From Sarocladium kiliense (lineage: Eukaryota > Ascomycota > Sordariomycetes > Hypocreales > Sarocladiaceae): a stretch of DNA of 64,000 nucleotides. Numbering within the stretch: position 1 is the stretch's first letter; each line of letters opens with the position of its first letter. Under the pieces are notes generated by a model. It worked only from the letters and a program-made list of their open reading frames with translations. It had not been told where the DNA came from and did no database searches. The stretch covers positions 992,001 through 1,056,000 of the forward strand of contig JAUZTG010000003.1 of NCBI GenBank assembly GCA_030734395.1. Direction: 5' to 3'. The translations under genes were made by a program, and so were the position numbers. This document shows, in pieces, positions 22,398-33,607 of the stretch.

Positions 22398-25217
22398 ATG
22401 GCTTCGGCACCGTTCGATCCGCTGTACAATGGCGCCAACCTCTTCGACATCTACACCGATGGATTCACCGGACAGATAAGCTCGCCTGGGCTCCCAGAAG
22501 GTGGCTGCAACTTCGTTGACCTGACCCCAGGTGCCAATGGAGCTAAGTGCGGTTGTCGCCGCTTCTGGAGTCGTCAGGCTATGGCCAGTGTCGGTGGACA
22601 GGACCAGACCGGCTGGTGTATGTGTAATCACCATGCCTGCTTTCATGATCCCGGGGACCGTCAGCCCCAGGAAGTTGTAGCAAATGTTGTTGGACAGGAG
22701 AACGAGCGCCCAAGGACTGGACGTGCCCCGTTGAGCCCGGTCATGGACCTTCAAGCGCAGATACCCCCGGTGGTCCTTCCAATGGACCAACACGGCTTCA
22801 GGAACGATGCCTCCTTGTCATTCCTCATGAATCAGGCCTTGGATGTCGAGCACCCCGGACCACAGGCCACGCCGAGGCCACCCGGGTCAATACCTGATAC
22901 GTTAGCATGGGGCGATTTTGTCCAGGATCCAAGTGGACAGAATGCCCTTCCCCCCATCCCATCTCAATGCTTGATGCCATCACAAGCAACTTCAACTACC
23001 TCATCAGCCCAGGCCAGATACCTTCGACCTTTTGCGGGCAAAGGTCTGCAGACACTGAGTGGTGTCACTGGCACCCAAGCCAGATCCCCTCTTCATGAGC
23101 AACACAAGCCCAAGGGTGTCATGGGGCCCCCTCCACTATTGGACATCCAGTCCCGAGATGGTTCTCCCCGAGTCGCCTCTGCGCCGAGAGACGGCGACAC
23201 GCAACAAAGCATCCCAGTCCCGGAAGGCTCACATGGCGCCACATCTGGTGTGTCCAGGCAGAGTTTCCGCAATTTGTCGGAGACCGTCAGCGGGCACGCG
23301 CAACGACTTGACCGTCTCGAGACTATTTCCTTCTCTGCTGGTGCGCATGACGACTGTGCCGAGAAACACGACACTGTTGACCTCCGCGTCACTGAGCTTG
23401 AAGGGAAGATTGAGGAAGTTGAGAAGCTTATCAATGACACTGGTAGTGTGATCGGACGCCGTGATCGCGATGACGACGCCCCTGAGAGTGTTGCATCTGT
23501 TGCGACGAGTATGGCTAGCCGTGCAGTGCATTCTCAGGAGCTTCAGTCTCAGCTACATGCTCTTCAGGCGCAGGTCTCTCAGCTTCAATCTGCCCTGCCG
23601 ACCTTCATCCACCCTTGGGAAGTGGAGGTTGTTTTCCTGCCTTTCCCACTACAAGGAATCTGGCAGGGAATTCACAACTTCAGGAACACTGCGACAAACA
23701 GTGATGACTGGACACAGCTACCCATGACGTACAGTACAACCACCTTGCGATCGCAGTCTCCATTCTTTGGAGACTGGGCAGCCCCTGAACATGATGGCGA
23801 TTGGCTGCTGCCTAAAGCGTGCGGCGACTCTAGCATCATCGACAAGCGGTTGAGAAGTCGAGGATTAGTTCGGACCGTGTCTGTGAAAGGTCCTGACGCT
23901 CGCAGCGTCCAGATGGCGATGAGCTCTGTCTTTGGCGAAGTACTACGCGACATGGGCCTCGCATCCCGGCCTTCGTCCACTGATCCCCGTGTTGCCAAAT
24001 TTTACGGGCTTCAATCGACTTGGGTGCCTCTGCGCAAGATCCACAAAGACTCTCGCCTGCGCTTCCTAAGCCCACCTGAGATGCTGTCCCCAGCCATGTG
24101 GGATGTTCAGTTCCTCACCTCCGTCATGATGAGGTCCTCAGAGCCGCGGCTATTCGTCACACACCCTGATGCTTACCTTCAGGACCACCACGCATTTGAC
24201 AATGGCTGGACTTGGCATAGGTTGCGAACCATGAGTCGCGTTTACCCTGATGTGACTGAGTCTCAGGAGGTGCCTGAGGCGGATGCTTTGGAAGAATACT
24301 GGGCTCACAGTGAGCCTCTGGATGAGACCCCGGCTGCGCCCCAACCTACTGCTGTCAGACAGCAACGATTACGCATGTCTAGTTCGCCTTCTCAGCAATA
24401 TTTCCCAGCAAAGCAATCATGGAGCTCTGCTAGTCAAATTCCTCGTGGCTCTTCTCCAGCCATCAAGAGTCGTCGCAGCTCACGCCCGCCTCACATTCGG
24501 ACGACTTCCATGCCGGTCTCTGGACCAGACAGCAGGTCTCCAGCGAGCGCACGCCGAAGAGTGACTTCTGGCGGACACAGTCGTCGCTCGACGCCTAGCG
24601 TGCGAACTGGTTCGCAATCTGCCGTAACAAAAAGGCGTCAAGCCCGATCACCAAGTCACGCGCGCTTCACACCCCGCTGGACAGCCTCGCCCAGCCCAGT
24701 CCCCATGGCCTTGCATGAGCGACAATACGTCCGCGGCACGACACCTTTCGCCTACGCAACACCCCACAGTAACGCGCCCCTTCAAGAAATGCGACCTGTA
24801 CGCGCTGGCAGCGCCCAGCCGATGGATATGGAATACTACGACGACCCCCAAGACGACGAAGATGGCGACTTCGACATTCAAATCTACGAGAGCGAATCAG
24901 AAGACGCCGGCTTTGACGATGGGGACAGCTCGGGAAGTGCCGAGGAGGAAATCGTGACTCACGCGCAACCACGTCGTCCTGAGTCACTCGTGCGGTCTCA
25001 TGCAATGCTGCCTGAGGACGAACCTTGGCCGGGGATTGAGGACCGCGAACTCAATGGCTCGGATGGAGAAAATGTCGATCCCACTGCAGGTGACGACATG
25101 CCGAGTGACGTGAGTAGCCAGCCGTCCGAGTATCCCAGTACCCAGAGAGCCTGGCCGGATGGTGGTGTCGAAGGCGGGTTCTTGATTCACGAGGATGAGG
25201 ATGAGATGGAACGATAA
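22398..25217 (+). CDS. conserved-looking protein of unknown function with Cys/His motif and coiled coil
   Basis: Single-exon gene of 939 residues; no named family was recognised. Near the N-terminus is a compact Cys/His cluster: CGCRRFW (about residue 50) followed by WCMCNHHACFHD (about 72-83), likely a small zinc site. Residues 80-280 are low complexity. A predicted coiled coil runs from about 300 to 395 (LDRLETIS, LRVTELEGKIEEVEKLIND, LQSQLHALQAQVSQLQSAL). It leads into a well-ordered block of about 220 residues with many Trp (IHPWEVEVVFLPFPLQGIW, WVPLRKIHKDSRLRFLSP, LFVTHPDAYLQDHHAFDNGW). The rest is Arg/Ser-rich, then strongly acidic (DDPQDDEDGDFDIQ). This suggests a nuclear or scaffold protein, which is inferred. 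The start ATG is the first in frame. Confidence 0.8.
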   Translation: MASAPFDPLYNGANLFDIYTDGFTGQISSPGLPEGGCNFVDLTPGANGAKCGCRRFWSRQAMASVGGQDQTGWCMCNHHACFHDPGDRQPQEVVANVVGQENERPRTGRAPLSPVMDLQAQIPPVVLPMDQHGFRNDASLSFLMNQALDVEHPGPQATPRPPGSIPDTLAWGDFVQDPSGQNALPPIPSQCLMPSQATSTTSSAQARYLRPFAGKGLQTLSGVTGTQARSPLHEQHKPKGVMGPPPLLDIQSRDGSPRVASAPRDGDTQQSIPVPEGSHGATSGVSRQSFRNLSETVSGHAQRLDRLETISFSAGAHDDCAEKHDTVDLRVTELEGKIEEVEKLINDTGSVIGRRDRDDDAPESVASVATSMASRAVHSQELQSQLHALQAQVSQLQSALPTFIHPWEVEVVFLPFPLQGIWQGIHNFRNTATNSDDWTQLPMTYSTTTLRSQSPFFGDWAAPEHDGDWLLPKACGDSSIIDKRLRSRGLVRTVSVKGPDARSVQMAMSSVFGEVLRDMGLASRPSSTDPRVAKFYGLQSTWVPLRKIHKDSRLRFLSPPEMLSPAMWDVQFLTSVMMRSSEPRLFVTHPDAYLQDHHAFDNGWTWHRLRTMSRVYPDVTESQEVPEADALEEYWAHSEPLDETPAAPQPTAVRQQRLRMSSSPSQQYFPAKQSWSSASQIPRGSSPAIKSRRSSRPPHIRTTSMPVSGPDSRSPASARRRVTSGGHSRRSTPSVRTGSQSAVTKRRQARSPSHARFTPRWTASPSPVPMALHERQYVRGTTPFAYATPHSNAPLQEMRPVRAGSAQPMDMEYYDDPQDDEDGDFDIQIYESESEDAGFDDGDSSGSAEEEIVTHAQPRRPESLVRSHAMLPEDEPWPGIEDRELNGSDGENVDPTAGDDMPSDVSSQPSEYPSTQRAWPDGGVEGGFLIHEDEDEMER

Positions 25218-26119
25218 GACTGCCAAACACTCTCCACTACGATGCCTTCAGTTGCTGTTATCTTTTCCTTTGTGGTTTGTAGGATACCCTTATTTCACTC
25301 AACTGTTTTTTTCCCTTAGCGGTGGCGAAATGGACGATACTCCTCTTCTGGGTAATGGCTAGGAAAGGGAGGTTGGATGGATTGGAGGGATTAGAGTGTG
25401 TTTGATGATGGCATGGCGAAGCGGGATGGTATGATTATGATTTGAAGGACAGCGATGGACGGATATATACACGGGGCCTGCTTGAATGTGGGCAGGATGA
25501 CAATGATGATAGTTTAGCTCGGATCTCTCAGCTTTGATGTACGGGCTACAATGGCAATGACCACTTCTAATCTGACCTGACTTGACTCTTGGGCGTGCTC
25601 TGTGTTGCCTTGACGACCATGAGGTCGATTCAACGATTCATTGTATGTTTCCATGTCACATCAATTTCACAGAAAAGGTGGTGAAGAAAGTTGGTAGCAA
25701 ACGATAACGAGACAGGTAAGGATTCCCATGGGATATCATCTAATCAAGAAACTCCAGACAATTCTTCCCCTTCTCCCCTTCACCACTCCCCCCATCCTAC
25801 TTCAACCCCTTTCTACCCATTGAAGCAAAATCCCCGTCTAAAACCCCAACATCCAAAAAAAAATCTAAAAAGAGTGGTATCATTTCTTCTTCATGGTGAC
25901 GTGCCGTGTCGTAACAAAATGGTGCCCTGTGCTTCCTAGGCCTAGGAAGTACATGTCTGCGGAGAGGGTATATCCGTAGCAATGATCAAGTTTTGTGTTG
26001 TCTCGTAGCCTCGGTATGAGGGGATGGGGGTATATCGCAGATGAAAAAGCAGAAAGGAAAAACAGAAACTGGACAAGAAAGATGAACGAGACAGAGGTTT
26101 ATCACCGCGCCGCGCATGA
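25218..26119. other. intergenic, convergent 3' ends
   Basis: 3' flanks of the 939-residue gene and of VPS62. It has A-rich runs (25850-25875) and no coding signal. AGGCCTAGG at 25938-25947 is a simple palindromic motif. Confidence 0.4.
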
Positions 26120-27652
26120 TCAGTACCACCTTCCCTCGGGATCAATCCCGTACAAAATACGACATTTCTTCGCTTGGCAAAGCTGCCTCCTCTCCAATTG
26201 CTTCCACCACGGTCCATTGGGTCCGGTAACGTAATGATACTGTCCGAAGAAGCGCCACTGCCTTGGATCAGCGAGCGAATATACCTCATCGCCCCAACGA
26301 CCGCGGAAGTGAAACCATGAGGTTGGTGCGGAAGGGTTCTTCGCTGCTGGAGTGAGGCTTGTGGGAGCAGAGTGCAGAGTATCGTTCCTGACTTTGGGGG
26401 CTTGCTCCTCGTCAAGGAGATAGTCGTAATGGTAGGCATAGTTGTTCAGGGCAGGATCCCAGAGCGGCCCTCGGTCGGTAACATCCCTGAGCATTGAGAA
26501 GGGGAGAATGTATGGGTGGTCCCCTGGAAGGGCGTACATTGCGTGAGAGCCGACAGCCGAGAAGATAACGGGTCTGGTGGCATTTGGACCACGCTTCTCG
26601 AAAGCATCCCAGGCGTAAGCTTGGCCACCTTCGTGCTCGGATAGGTACATTCCACGAGGAACACCATGCTCGAAACGGATCATGCAGTGCTCCCAGTCGC
26701 CAACGTGGTTGCCAAAGCGAATACCAAGGACGGTCTGACCAAGGTTGTACGAGTAGAAGAAGAACCAGAAGGCATCAACAATGCCGGAACCCTTATCCAC
26801 AAGAATGAGTATGGCAGGTGCTTGAGTGTAGCCATCCTTATCAGGTTTGTGGCCACGGCCGAAGAGGCGTTGGGCCTTGGGATGGAGGCGCGGATCGGAG
26901 ATGCGATGGAGAGGATGATCTTTGTCGACATCGAACCAGGTGGATGGCTCGCCTCCCTTAGGACCACGACCCTTGCCTCTAACGGGCGGTAAACGATCAT
27001 CATCACCATTCTTGAAAGGATTTGGGATATTGTTGTGGCTATGCAGCCAAGACGGCCTAGACTCGACATCGTCGTTGCTGCGCAGGATAATGCGATAGCC
27101 ATACTTGTTAAGGTGATGAAGGTTGTGGAGATCCCAGATGTCTTGCTCGGTTGAGTTGAGAGGCTCGTTGTTGTGGTAGACAGTCATGTGCTCAACATGG
27201 TCCTTGATATCGGAAGGCCAAAAGTCCTCGCCGGAGTAGAGGTGAACGAGAGGCGCATGTTTGAAAACGTAATCCGGGACATCTTTGAGGATCTTCCTCC
27301 TTTCCCTGGGGTTCCTCTTCATGTCGACGAATGCACTCCCATCGTCCTTTTCCCAGGTTGGCGCAATCCTCCTCCTCAGCTCACCACCATTCCAATCCTC
27401 ATCTTCATTCTCCTCATCGTAGCTGCCTCGCTTAGCAGGGTCGCTTCGTAGATGGTGAAGACCACAGAGGCCTACCCAACGACATGCTTGTCGATCAAGA
27501 AAGTAAGGACTGCTGTTGACCCATCGACGATCCCGTGCACGCTGCTCAGGTCCAGCACCATTGGGGGTGAGATACTTGGGCAATGCCCAGGCTGCGAACG
27601 AGAAAGTGACGACGCAGGCAAAGAGAAAGGCGAATCGACGAAGCCAGATCAT
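26120..27652 (-). CDS. VPS62: Vps62-family protein (DUF946), vacuolar sorting related
   Basis: Single exon of 510 residues, matching the length of fungal Vps62 proteins. A hydrophobic N-terminal segment (LRRFAFLFACVVTFSFAAWAL) is a signal anchor or signal peptide. The body carries the DUF946/Vps62 pattern: APLVHLYSGEDFWPSDIKDH, ILILVDKGSGIVDAFWFFFY, FGNHVGDWEHCMIRFEHG, YLSEHEGGQAYAW, FSAVGSHAMYALPG and GPLWDPALNNYAY. In yeast, VPS62 is needed for cytoplasm-to-vacuole protein targeting; the biochemical activity is not known. Several N-glycosylation sequons (NSS, NST, NAT, NDT) fit a luminal orientation. The His/Asp-rich core motifs look intact. Confidence 0.9.
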   Translation of the reverse strand: MIWLRRFAFLFACVVTFSFAAWALPKYLTPNGAGPEQRARDRRWVNSSPYFLDRQACRWVGLCGLHHLRSDPAKRGSYDEENEDEDWNGGELRRRIAPTWEKDDGSAFVDMKRNPRERRKILKDVPDYVFKHAPLVHLYSGEDFWPSDIKDHVEHMTVYHNNEPLNSTEQDIWDLHNLHHLNKYGYRIILRSNDDVESRPSWLHSHNNIPNPFKNGDDDRLPPVRGKGRGPKGGEPSTWFDVDKDHPLHRISDPRLHPKAQRLFGRGHKPDKDGYTQAPAILILVDKGSGIVDAFWFFFYSYNLGQTVLGIRFGNHVGDWEHCMIRFEHGVPRGMYLSEHEGGQAYAWDAFEKRGPNATRPVIFSAVGSHAMYALPGDHPYILPFSMLRDVTDRGPLWDPALNNYAYHYDYLLDEEQAPKVRNDTLHSAPTSLTPAAKNPSAPTSWFHFRGRWGDEVYSLADPRQWRFFGQYHYVTGPNGPWWKQLERRQLCQAKKCRILYGIDPEGRWY

Positions 27653-29582
27653 GGCGTGTTGAAATTGCGGTGTCCTAGACGCGCGCTTCTATCGTATACT
27701 GCGCATGGAAAGAGACGGTGAACAAGAGGTCGGTCGATCTTTGTTGCGTACTCGTATCGTCGGTGTTTCGGTAACGACGGAAGAGCGAAGCTCGGCGTGG
27801 GCCCGCTGTGCAACGGGATGAGGCAGAAGGGCTGAGTAAGATAGAGAAGGTCGTGGCAGGAGTTGTTGTCTTCCGACATCCAGCGCAAAGAATGACGAAG
27901 CAGAAGAGAGGTTGGGGGTCAAAGGGTGGGCGAGGCGGAACGGGTTTTGATAGTCCAGCTATGAGGGCATCACGAAAGGCGTGGCTTTGGGTAGGGTTCG
28001 GCGCTAGTTGAGGATGACGACGGCAGAAAGTGGGGGACGGATGGAGGATGCCGACGGGGATGGTAGATGTATAAGAATAGAAATTGAGAACAGAAACCAG
28101 CAGCGTGTTTGTTGTTTTGCTGAGGACGGGCAAGGAGAAGAGAAGAAGAGGCCGTTGGAGATAAGGCAGTGAAGGAGTAGGGTGAGGTAGTTCAGGCAGG
28201 GAAGGGAGAAAAGAGACGCAAGGTGAGGCGTGATCGGCGTTTATGCGGCGAAGAAGAGACAGCGGATTAGGAACGTGGGCGGGATCACCGGTAGTGGGTA
28301 GCGGTAGTGCCCACAGGCGCTAACGGAGACCCTTGTTCCAGACTGTCAGGCGCCCAATCCAGCGGATGACAGCGATGCAGGGCATCTTGACTCTGGACTG
28401 GGCCGGACTCGCTTCCGGCAACTGCATCCGCCGCTGGGAGCGCAATGAGACAGGCAGACGTGAAGTGGAGGCGTCTGACTTCCCAAAGTCAGTGAAGCGC
28501 TATAATCCTTGGACGGGGTCAGACTTGCACTACCTACAGAGGACTGGGTCAGCGACCTTAGCGTGTTCGAGTTCGGATTCAGAACTCGAAGGAAGCACCA
28601 TCAAGCCGCTGAGGGGGTGGTCGCGGCGAATCTGCAGCGGACTTCTCCAACGGGGAACGACGGGATGCGCTGCTGCACCTCCCAGTTCCTGCGCTGTTCC
28701 TGCACCACCTGGCCGTGAATGGCGTGCGACGCCGAGCATGTACCTCCGACAGCGGCGCCCTTACAGATTGCCGCGCACAGGGTCCTGCAGGTACATACCT
28801 GATGCCACCTTTCACACCTCACACGGCAACCCCGCCCCTCCTCCACCAGCATCCTCATCGCTCAACTCAAGCCGCAAGTTCGCTTTCAGGCTGACTCGCC
28901 CCGTCGGATCAGCACCCCGAGTCACCTCCTCTTTGCCTCTTTGTCCCCTCTCTTCCGTTGCTGTCCCGCTCGGTTGGGTTGTCTCCATGATTCGTGTCCT
29001 TCTGCTACGTCCTCGGGAACAAGCGTCGCATGCTGGTGTACGCTGCAGCCAATCACACTTTTATCGGTGCATGACTTGACTAGTCGCCCATCAGAACCAC
29101 AAGCATCAACCACCCGCTTGCCTTGCAAACATCATGTGTCCAACAAATACAAACTGACTAGAAGCTGGAGAACATGACTCTTTGGTTCCTTTGTCACAGA
29201 TCGCTGAACCACCGAGGCACCTGACATCCACCACACCTCGTGCTCGGCCATGCATACTCTGTCCTGCCAAGGAACTAACTGCATGGAACAGTCGACCATG
29301 TCAATCACACCGCCAGCTGCAGGCCTTGCCACTGACTGGGAGAGGTGCAGTTCACGATACCCTCATCTAGCCAATCACTGCCATCTCAGCCGTGTCGTGC
29401 ACAATGTCTTGGCCCTCAAACCACATCTCGCACTGTCAGCTCAATGACCCCCCAACGCCGTGGTTGAACATCACGTTAAGCATAGATTTGTCAATCTCAT
29501 CCATTGCCCCCATCACCTGTATCATCGCTTCGCTAGTATATGTCCGAGGAGAGGTTCGTCCGTCAATCTTCTTCGGACATCC
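27653..29582. other. intergenic, upstream of VPS62 and 3' of the TFIIIC gene
   Basis: No gene was recognised. Purine-rich + strand text at 28120-28260 (pyrimidine-rich in the sense of VPS62) probably belongs to the VPS62 promoter. Open frames up to about 250 codons near 28333-29079 show no family features and biased low-complexity composition. Confidence 0.4.
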
Positions 29583-30821
29583 TCAACCACTCATCTGCAC
29601 ATCCTCATCCCCATCTCCTCCCTTCCTCTGTCTCGCCGCAGCCTCGCTCCTGGGCGTCATCAGGTCACCCCATTTTAAAGGCGTTGGCGTAGACAGCGAT
29701 CTTCCCTCTTCTCCTTCGTCGCCGCCAGCGCCATCATCCCCTCGCATCCCCAACAACCCCATTCCGCCACGATTCCATCTTGGTCCAGTCTTCTTAGCTC
29801 TTCTCCTACTAGGCGTCCTCTCCCGCGCTATATCCTCACCCCTAGGTTTCCTGAAACTCGGCTCTCTCCTCTCCTCGCCTGCTGGTCGGGCATACACCGT
29901 GACATTGTCAGTTTCCCCTTTTTTCTTCTTCAACGCCATGAGATTCTCCAGAAACCTCGCTTGCTCTCCCTTCTCCCCTTCTTTGTCCTTCTTCCCAAGC
30001 GGAATTCGAATGTTCCACTCCTTCTTGACCTCCTCTAGCGCTTGCTTCCTTTCGGCTTCCTCGTTACCAATCAAGGGTTTCAAGATTTTCTCCCTTGTCA
30101 GGATCTTGCTTGCACTTGCCGCAAGTAGATCAATGCCGTCCTCAAGGTTGCGCAGGGCGGGCAGAGGTGGGTGAGAAGTTTCGTTTCCGTCGTCTCGCTG
30201 GGTGAGAATCAGCTCTGTACCAATCATTTCAGCCCAGTCACCCTCGAATATGCGACCACGGTAAGAGATCAGGGGATGAGGTGAGTGAAGATCGAGAATC
30301 TGTATGTCCTCCAGGGATTCTTCTGCCTCCTCATCACCCTCAACTTGATCTCTGGCTGGTGATCCTCTGTCGACTCTTTTCCCTTTGTCCCGCCTCAATC
30401 GGGGGCTATCCTCGTCAGCGCCTTCACCATCATGCATGTCCTCATCCTCAATTTCAACATCGTTGCCTTCGTAGGTCCCTTGGCGTTGGGATGTACGTGC
30501 AGGAGGCTTGTCCACGTCGCTCTTCTCAGCGTCTTGCACAGGCTTAGCCTTGTAGTAACCTCCACGGCTGTAATTGGAGACCTTGTCCCGCCGCTCTATG
30601 AAGTCTTGATGAGACAGATCCAGCGACAAGTAAAACGTCTGTAGCCAGGGGCCGTATCAGCATTGTCTTCAACTGTTGGGGTACTTGTGCTCACAAACCT
30701 CGGTTTCAGTAGTAGAGTATTCGTATTCCCATTCCTCCTGGTCATCCTTTGAGATTTGCTCGAGAATCTCATCAACTTGGAGAGCTGGTGGTAGCTCGTC
30801 CGCAGCGAGTGAAGCAGCCAT
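29583..30821 (-). CDS. TFIIIC subunit with triple-barrel domain (TFIIIC_sub6/GTF3C6 type)
   Basis: RNA polymerase III general factor subunit, nuclear. Two exons, 30821-30699 and 30638-29583, join in frame across a 60-nt intron, giving 392 residues. The family core spans the splice: EEWEYEYSTTETE in exon 1 is followed by TFYLSLDLSHQDF in exon 2. The core ends with IQILDLHSPHPLISYRGRIFEG and WAEMIGTELIL, the hallmark strands of the TFIIIC tau55/GTF3C6 triple barrel. The insertion in the barrel is acidic (EIEDEDMHDGEGADEDSP). The C-terminal half is charged and disordered with a Lys-rich run (LMALKKKKGE). The fungal-type long tail is usual. It is divergent from HIS7 with 533 bp between the starts. 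Confidence 0.87.
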
Positions 30822-31354
30822 GATGGTGCACAAGGCAGTGAACCTGTACTGTTGGATTTCCGGCTTTCACATGCTTTTTCCGCATTGGGTCCTTCAGGGT
30901 TCACCTCATACTGCCTAAATCATAGATTTCGGGCGCTTCGGGCGCTTCGGGCGCTGTAGTATGAAGGCGTGGGGAGTATGTAAATGGCAGACGCGCCTCG
31001 AGACTTCCTGCACGAGAAGAGACAATGATGATGTAAGCAAGGGTTAGGGTTTCCTGTACCTGAGCCCCTCCTCCGTCATCGCAGCCTAACCTGACTGTGA
31101 CTGACCGATCATCAATTATTCTTATGGAGGGGTTCAACAATTTCATCCCACCTTTGACTCACTACCGCCCAACATCACCACCGGCCTCACCCTTGACTTC
31201 CGAAGCCATTGAACCCTTCCTCTCGGCCGACGATGCTCAATTTGAGCTGACGAAGCGCTTCATTCATTCTTCCAGCGCAAATCGATACAATTATCCTTCA
31301 ACCAACCCAGAGACGCTGAATCCCTGCCCCTCCTTCGACAACCGCACATCCATC
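30822..31354. promoter_or_regulatory. bidirectional promoter, TFIIIC subunit / HIS7
   Basis: Shared upstream region of two divergent housekeeping genes. It contains a 9-bp tandem repeat (GGGCGCTTC, three copies, 30928-30954). The HIS7 frame stays open upstream to an ATG at 31124, so part of it may be translated. Confidence 0.5.
30928..30954. repeat. 9-bp tandem repeat in the TFIIIC/HIS7 promoter
   Basis: Three consecutive copies of GGGCGCTTC, the third ending GGGCGCTGT. It lies about 110 bp from the TFIIIC start. No known factor site was recognised. Confidence 0.5.
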
Positions 31355-33057
31355 ATGCCTACCGTCCACCTCCTCGACTACGTCGCTGGCAACATCCGCA
31401 GCCTCGTCAATGCCATTGAGAAGCTCGGCTACGAAGTTGAATGGGTTCGCTCTCCCGAAGATGTCACCAAGGCAGATGTAAATTTCTCCTCGTCCCTCCT
31501 CCACCACTCGACCAAGCCTAACCACCATCACAGAACCTCATCCTCCCTGGCGTCGGCCACTTCGGCCACTGCATGAGCCAACTATCCCAAGCCGGCTACC
31601 TCCCTTCTATCAAAGCCCACATCGCTGCCAACAAGCCCTTCATGGGCATCTGCGTCGGTCTCCAGTCCCTCTTCAGCGGTTCCGTCGAATCCCCCGACGT
31701 CCCAGGTCTCTCCGTCATCCCCTTTCCCCTCGACCGCTTCGACGACACGGACAAGTCGGTCCCTCACATTGGCTGGAACTCAGCCGCTACAAAGGTTCCT
31801 ATGTACGACCTGCGACCCGAGTCGAAGTACTACTACGTCCACTCGTATAAATGCGCCTACGTCCCCGGCCAACTTGAAGAGCAGGGCTGGACTGTCGCAA
31901 CAGGCACTTACGGCAACGAGACCTTCGTCGGCGCCGTTGCAAAGGGTAACATCTACGCCACCCAATTCCACCCCGAGAAGTCCGGCGTTGCCGGCCTCCG
32001 CACCCTCAAAGCCTTCCTCACCGGCTCCGGCGCCTCAGCTCTCTCCTCCGCCCCCTCAACCCCTATCTCCTCCTCACCACCAACCCACACCGATGGCCTT
32101 ACCCGCCGTGTCATCGCCTGTCTCGATGTCCGCGCCAACGACGCCGGCGACCTTGTCGTTACCAAAGGCGACCAGTATGACGTCCGCGAGAAGACCTCCG
32201 ACCGCGGCGTCCGCAACCTCGGCAAGCCCGTTGACATGGCCCGCACATACTACGAATCCGGCGCCGACGAGGTCACATTCCTGAACATCACCTCCTTCCG
32301 CGATCTCCCCCTCGCCGACCTCCCCATGCTCGAGATCCTCCGCCAAACCTCCAAATCCGTCTTCGTACCCCTGACCGTCGGCGGCGGCGTCCGCGACACC
32401 GTCGACACAGACGGCACCAAAGTCTCCGCCCTGGACATCGCAACCATGTACTTCAAATCTGGCGCCGACAAAGTCTCCATCGGCAGCGACGCCGTGCTCG
32501 CCGCAGAGGAATACTACTCCCTCGGCCGCAAACTCTTCGGCAACACTGCCATCGAGCAAATCTCCCGTGCGTACGGCAACCAAGCCGTCGTCGTTTCCAT
32601 CGACCCCAAGAGAGTCTACGTTCCCAAACGCGACGCCACCCGCCACTCCGTCATCGAAACAACCTTCCCCGGCCCGAAAGGCGAGAAATTCTGCTGGTAC
32701 GCCTGTACGATCAAGGGAGGTCGTGAGACTCGCGACATGGACGTCGTGGAACTCGCTCAGGCAGTCGAGGCAATGGGTGCTGGAGAGCTGTTACTGAACT
32801 GTATTGATCGTGATGGTACGAACAGCGGGTTTGATCTGGAGCTGATTGAGCAGGTGAAGGACAGTGTGAAGATCCCTGTGATTGCTTCGAGTGGTGCAGG
32901 TGTGCCGGGGCATTTCGAGGAGGTGTTCGAGAAGACGAGGACGGATGCGGCATTGGGAGCGGGGATGTTCCACAGAGGAGAGTATACGGTCAGAGATGTG
33001 AAGGAATATCTGAAGGGCAAGGGCCTGTTAGTGAGGCAGTTTGAGGAGGAGCTGTGA
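31355..33057 (+). CDS. HIS7: imidazole glycerol phosphate synthase, bifunctional HisH-HisF
   Basis: Fifth step of histidine synthesis: the glutaminase half releases ammonia, which passes to the cyclase half to make imidazole glycerol phosphate and AICAR. Exons 31355-31477 and 31534-33057 give 548 residues, against 552 in yeast His7. The glutaminase domain (about 1-225) starts MPTVHLLDYVAGNIRSL, has the nucleophile Cys81 in MGICVGLQSLF and the His-Glu pair in FHPEKSG. The cyclase barrel (about 240-548) has RVIACLDVRAN, the phosphate loop VGGGVRDT, VVSIDPKRVY, LLNCIDRDGTNSGFD and IASSGAGVPGHF. The start at 31355 matches the family N-terminus, but the frame is open upstream. Probably cytosolic. 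Confidence 0.96.
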
Positions 33058-33607
33058 GTATGTGGTGATAGACAGTGAAGGGCTTATCAGATGTTGATAC
33101 TGGGTCTGGAACACAGTCATGGTTTTCATGTTAAATTTTAGTAGACTAGACGAACATATAGAGAAGAATGAGGTCCAAAAAAGTTTGACAAAGTCAATTT
33201 CGATTCTGAAGCAGAATGCTATATACAAATATCGTGTCCGCAAAGAAGAAAAGCCAAGTAAAACATACAAGACCAACTCGAGTTCGCGACATCAAGGAGA
33301 ACACCGACATAGAAGCTCGAAAGAAGGGTAGACTGGTACAGAGGATACTTTGAAGACGTCGAAACCCTTTTTGTGTGCTAGAACGCATGCATTGTGAAAA
33401 GGGACGTTCTCCGTTGACATGTTTTGCAAGACTAACCCCAACTCCCGAGTGAAACCGAGAAGAAGTGTGAAGAGAGAAAGCAGCATCGAATATGAAACGA
33501 ACAGCAGAAGGAAAACATGAACAAGGGATATAGGAAGCGAAGGAAAGCAAAGAAGAACCGTCATCGAGATGTCACACCCGCCACGCATTCCGTCCAAACT
33601 TGCAACG
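33058..33607. other. intergenic, convergent 3' ends of HIS7 and antizyme
   Basis: 3' UTR region of both genes. It is A-rich on the + strand, with ATAC/ATAT text near 33160-33235 suitable for polyadenylation. No gene was recognised. Confidence 0.4.

Noticed and set aside
28333..29079. 248-codon plus-strand frame
   Set aside because: No family features, Arg/Ser/Pro-biased, overlapped by several frames on the other strand.
29392..30174. 260-codon plus-strand frame with apparent hydrophobic stretches
   Set aside because: Antisense to the charged tail of the TFIIIC subunit; the hydrophobic look comes from reversed Glu/Lys codons.
31036..31050. telomere-like GGGTTAGGGTTT, and AACCCTAGGG near 15637
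   Set aside because: Only one or two units; not an array and internal to genic DNA.
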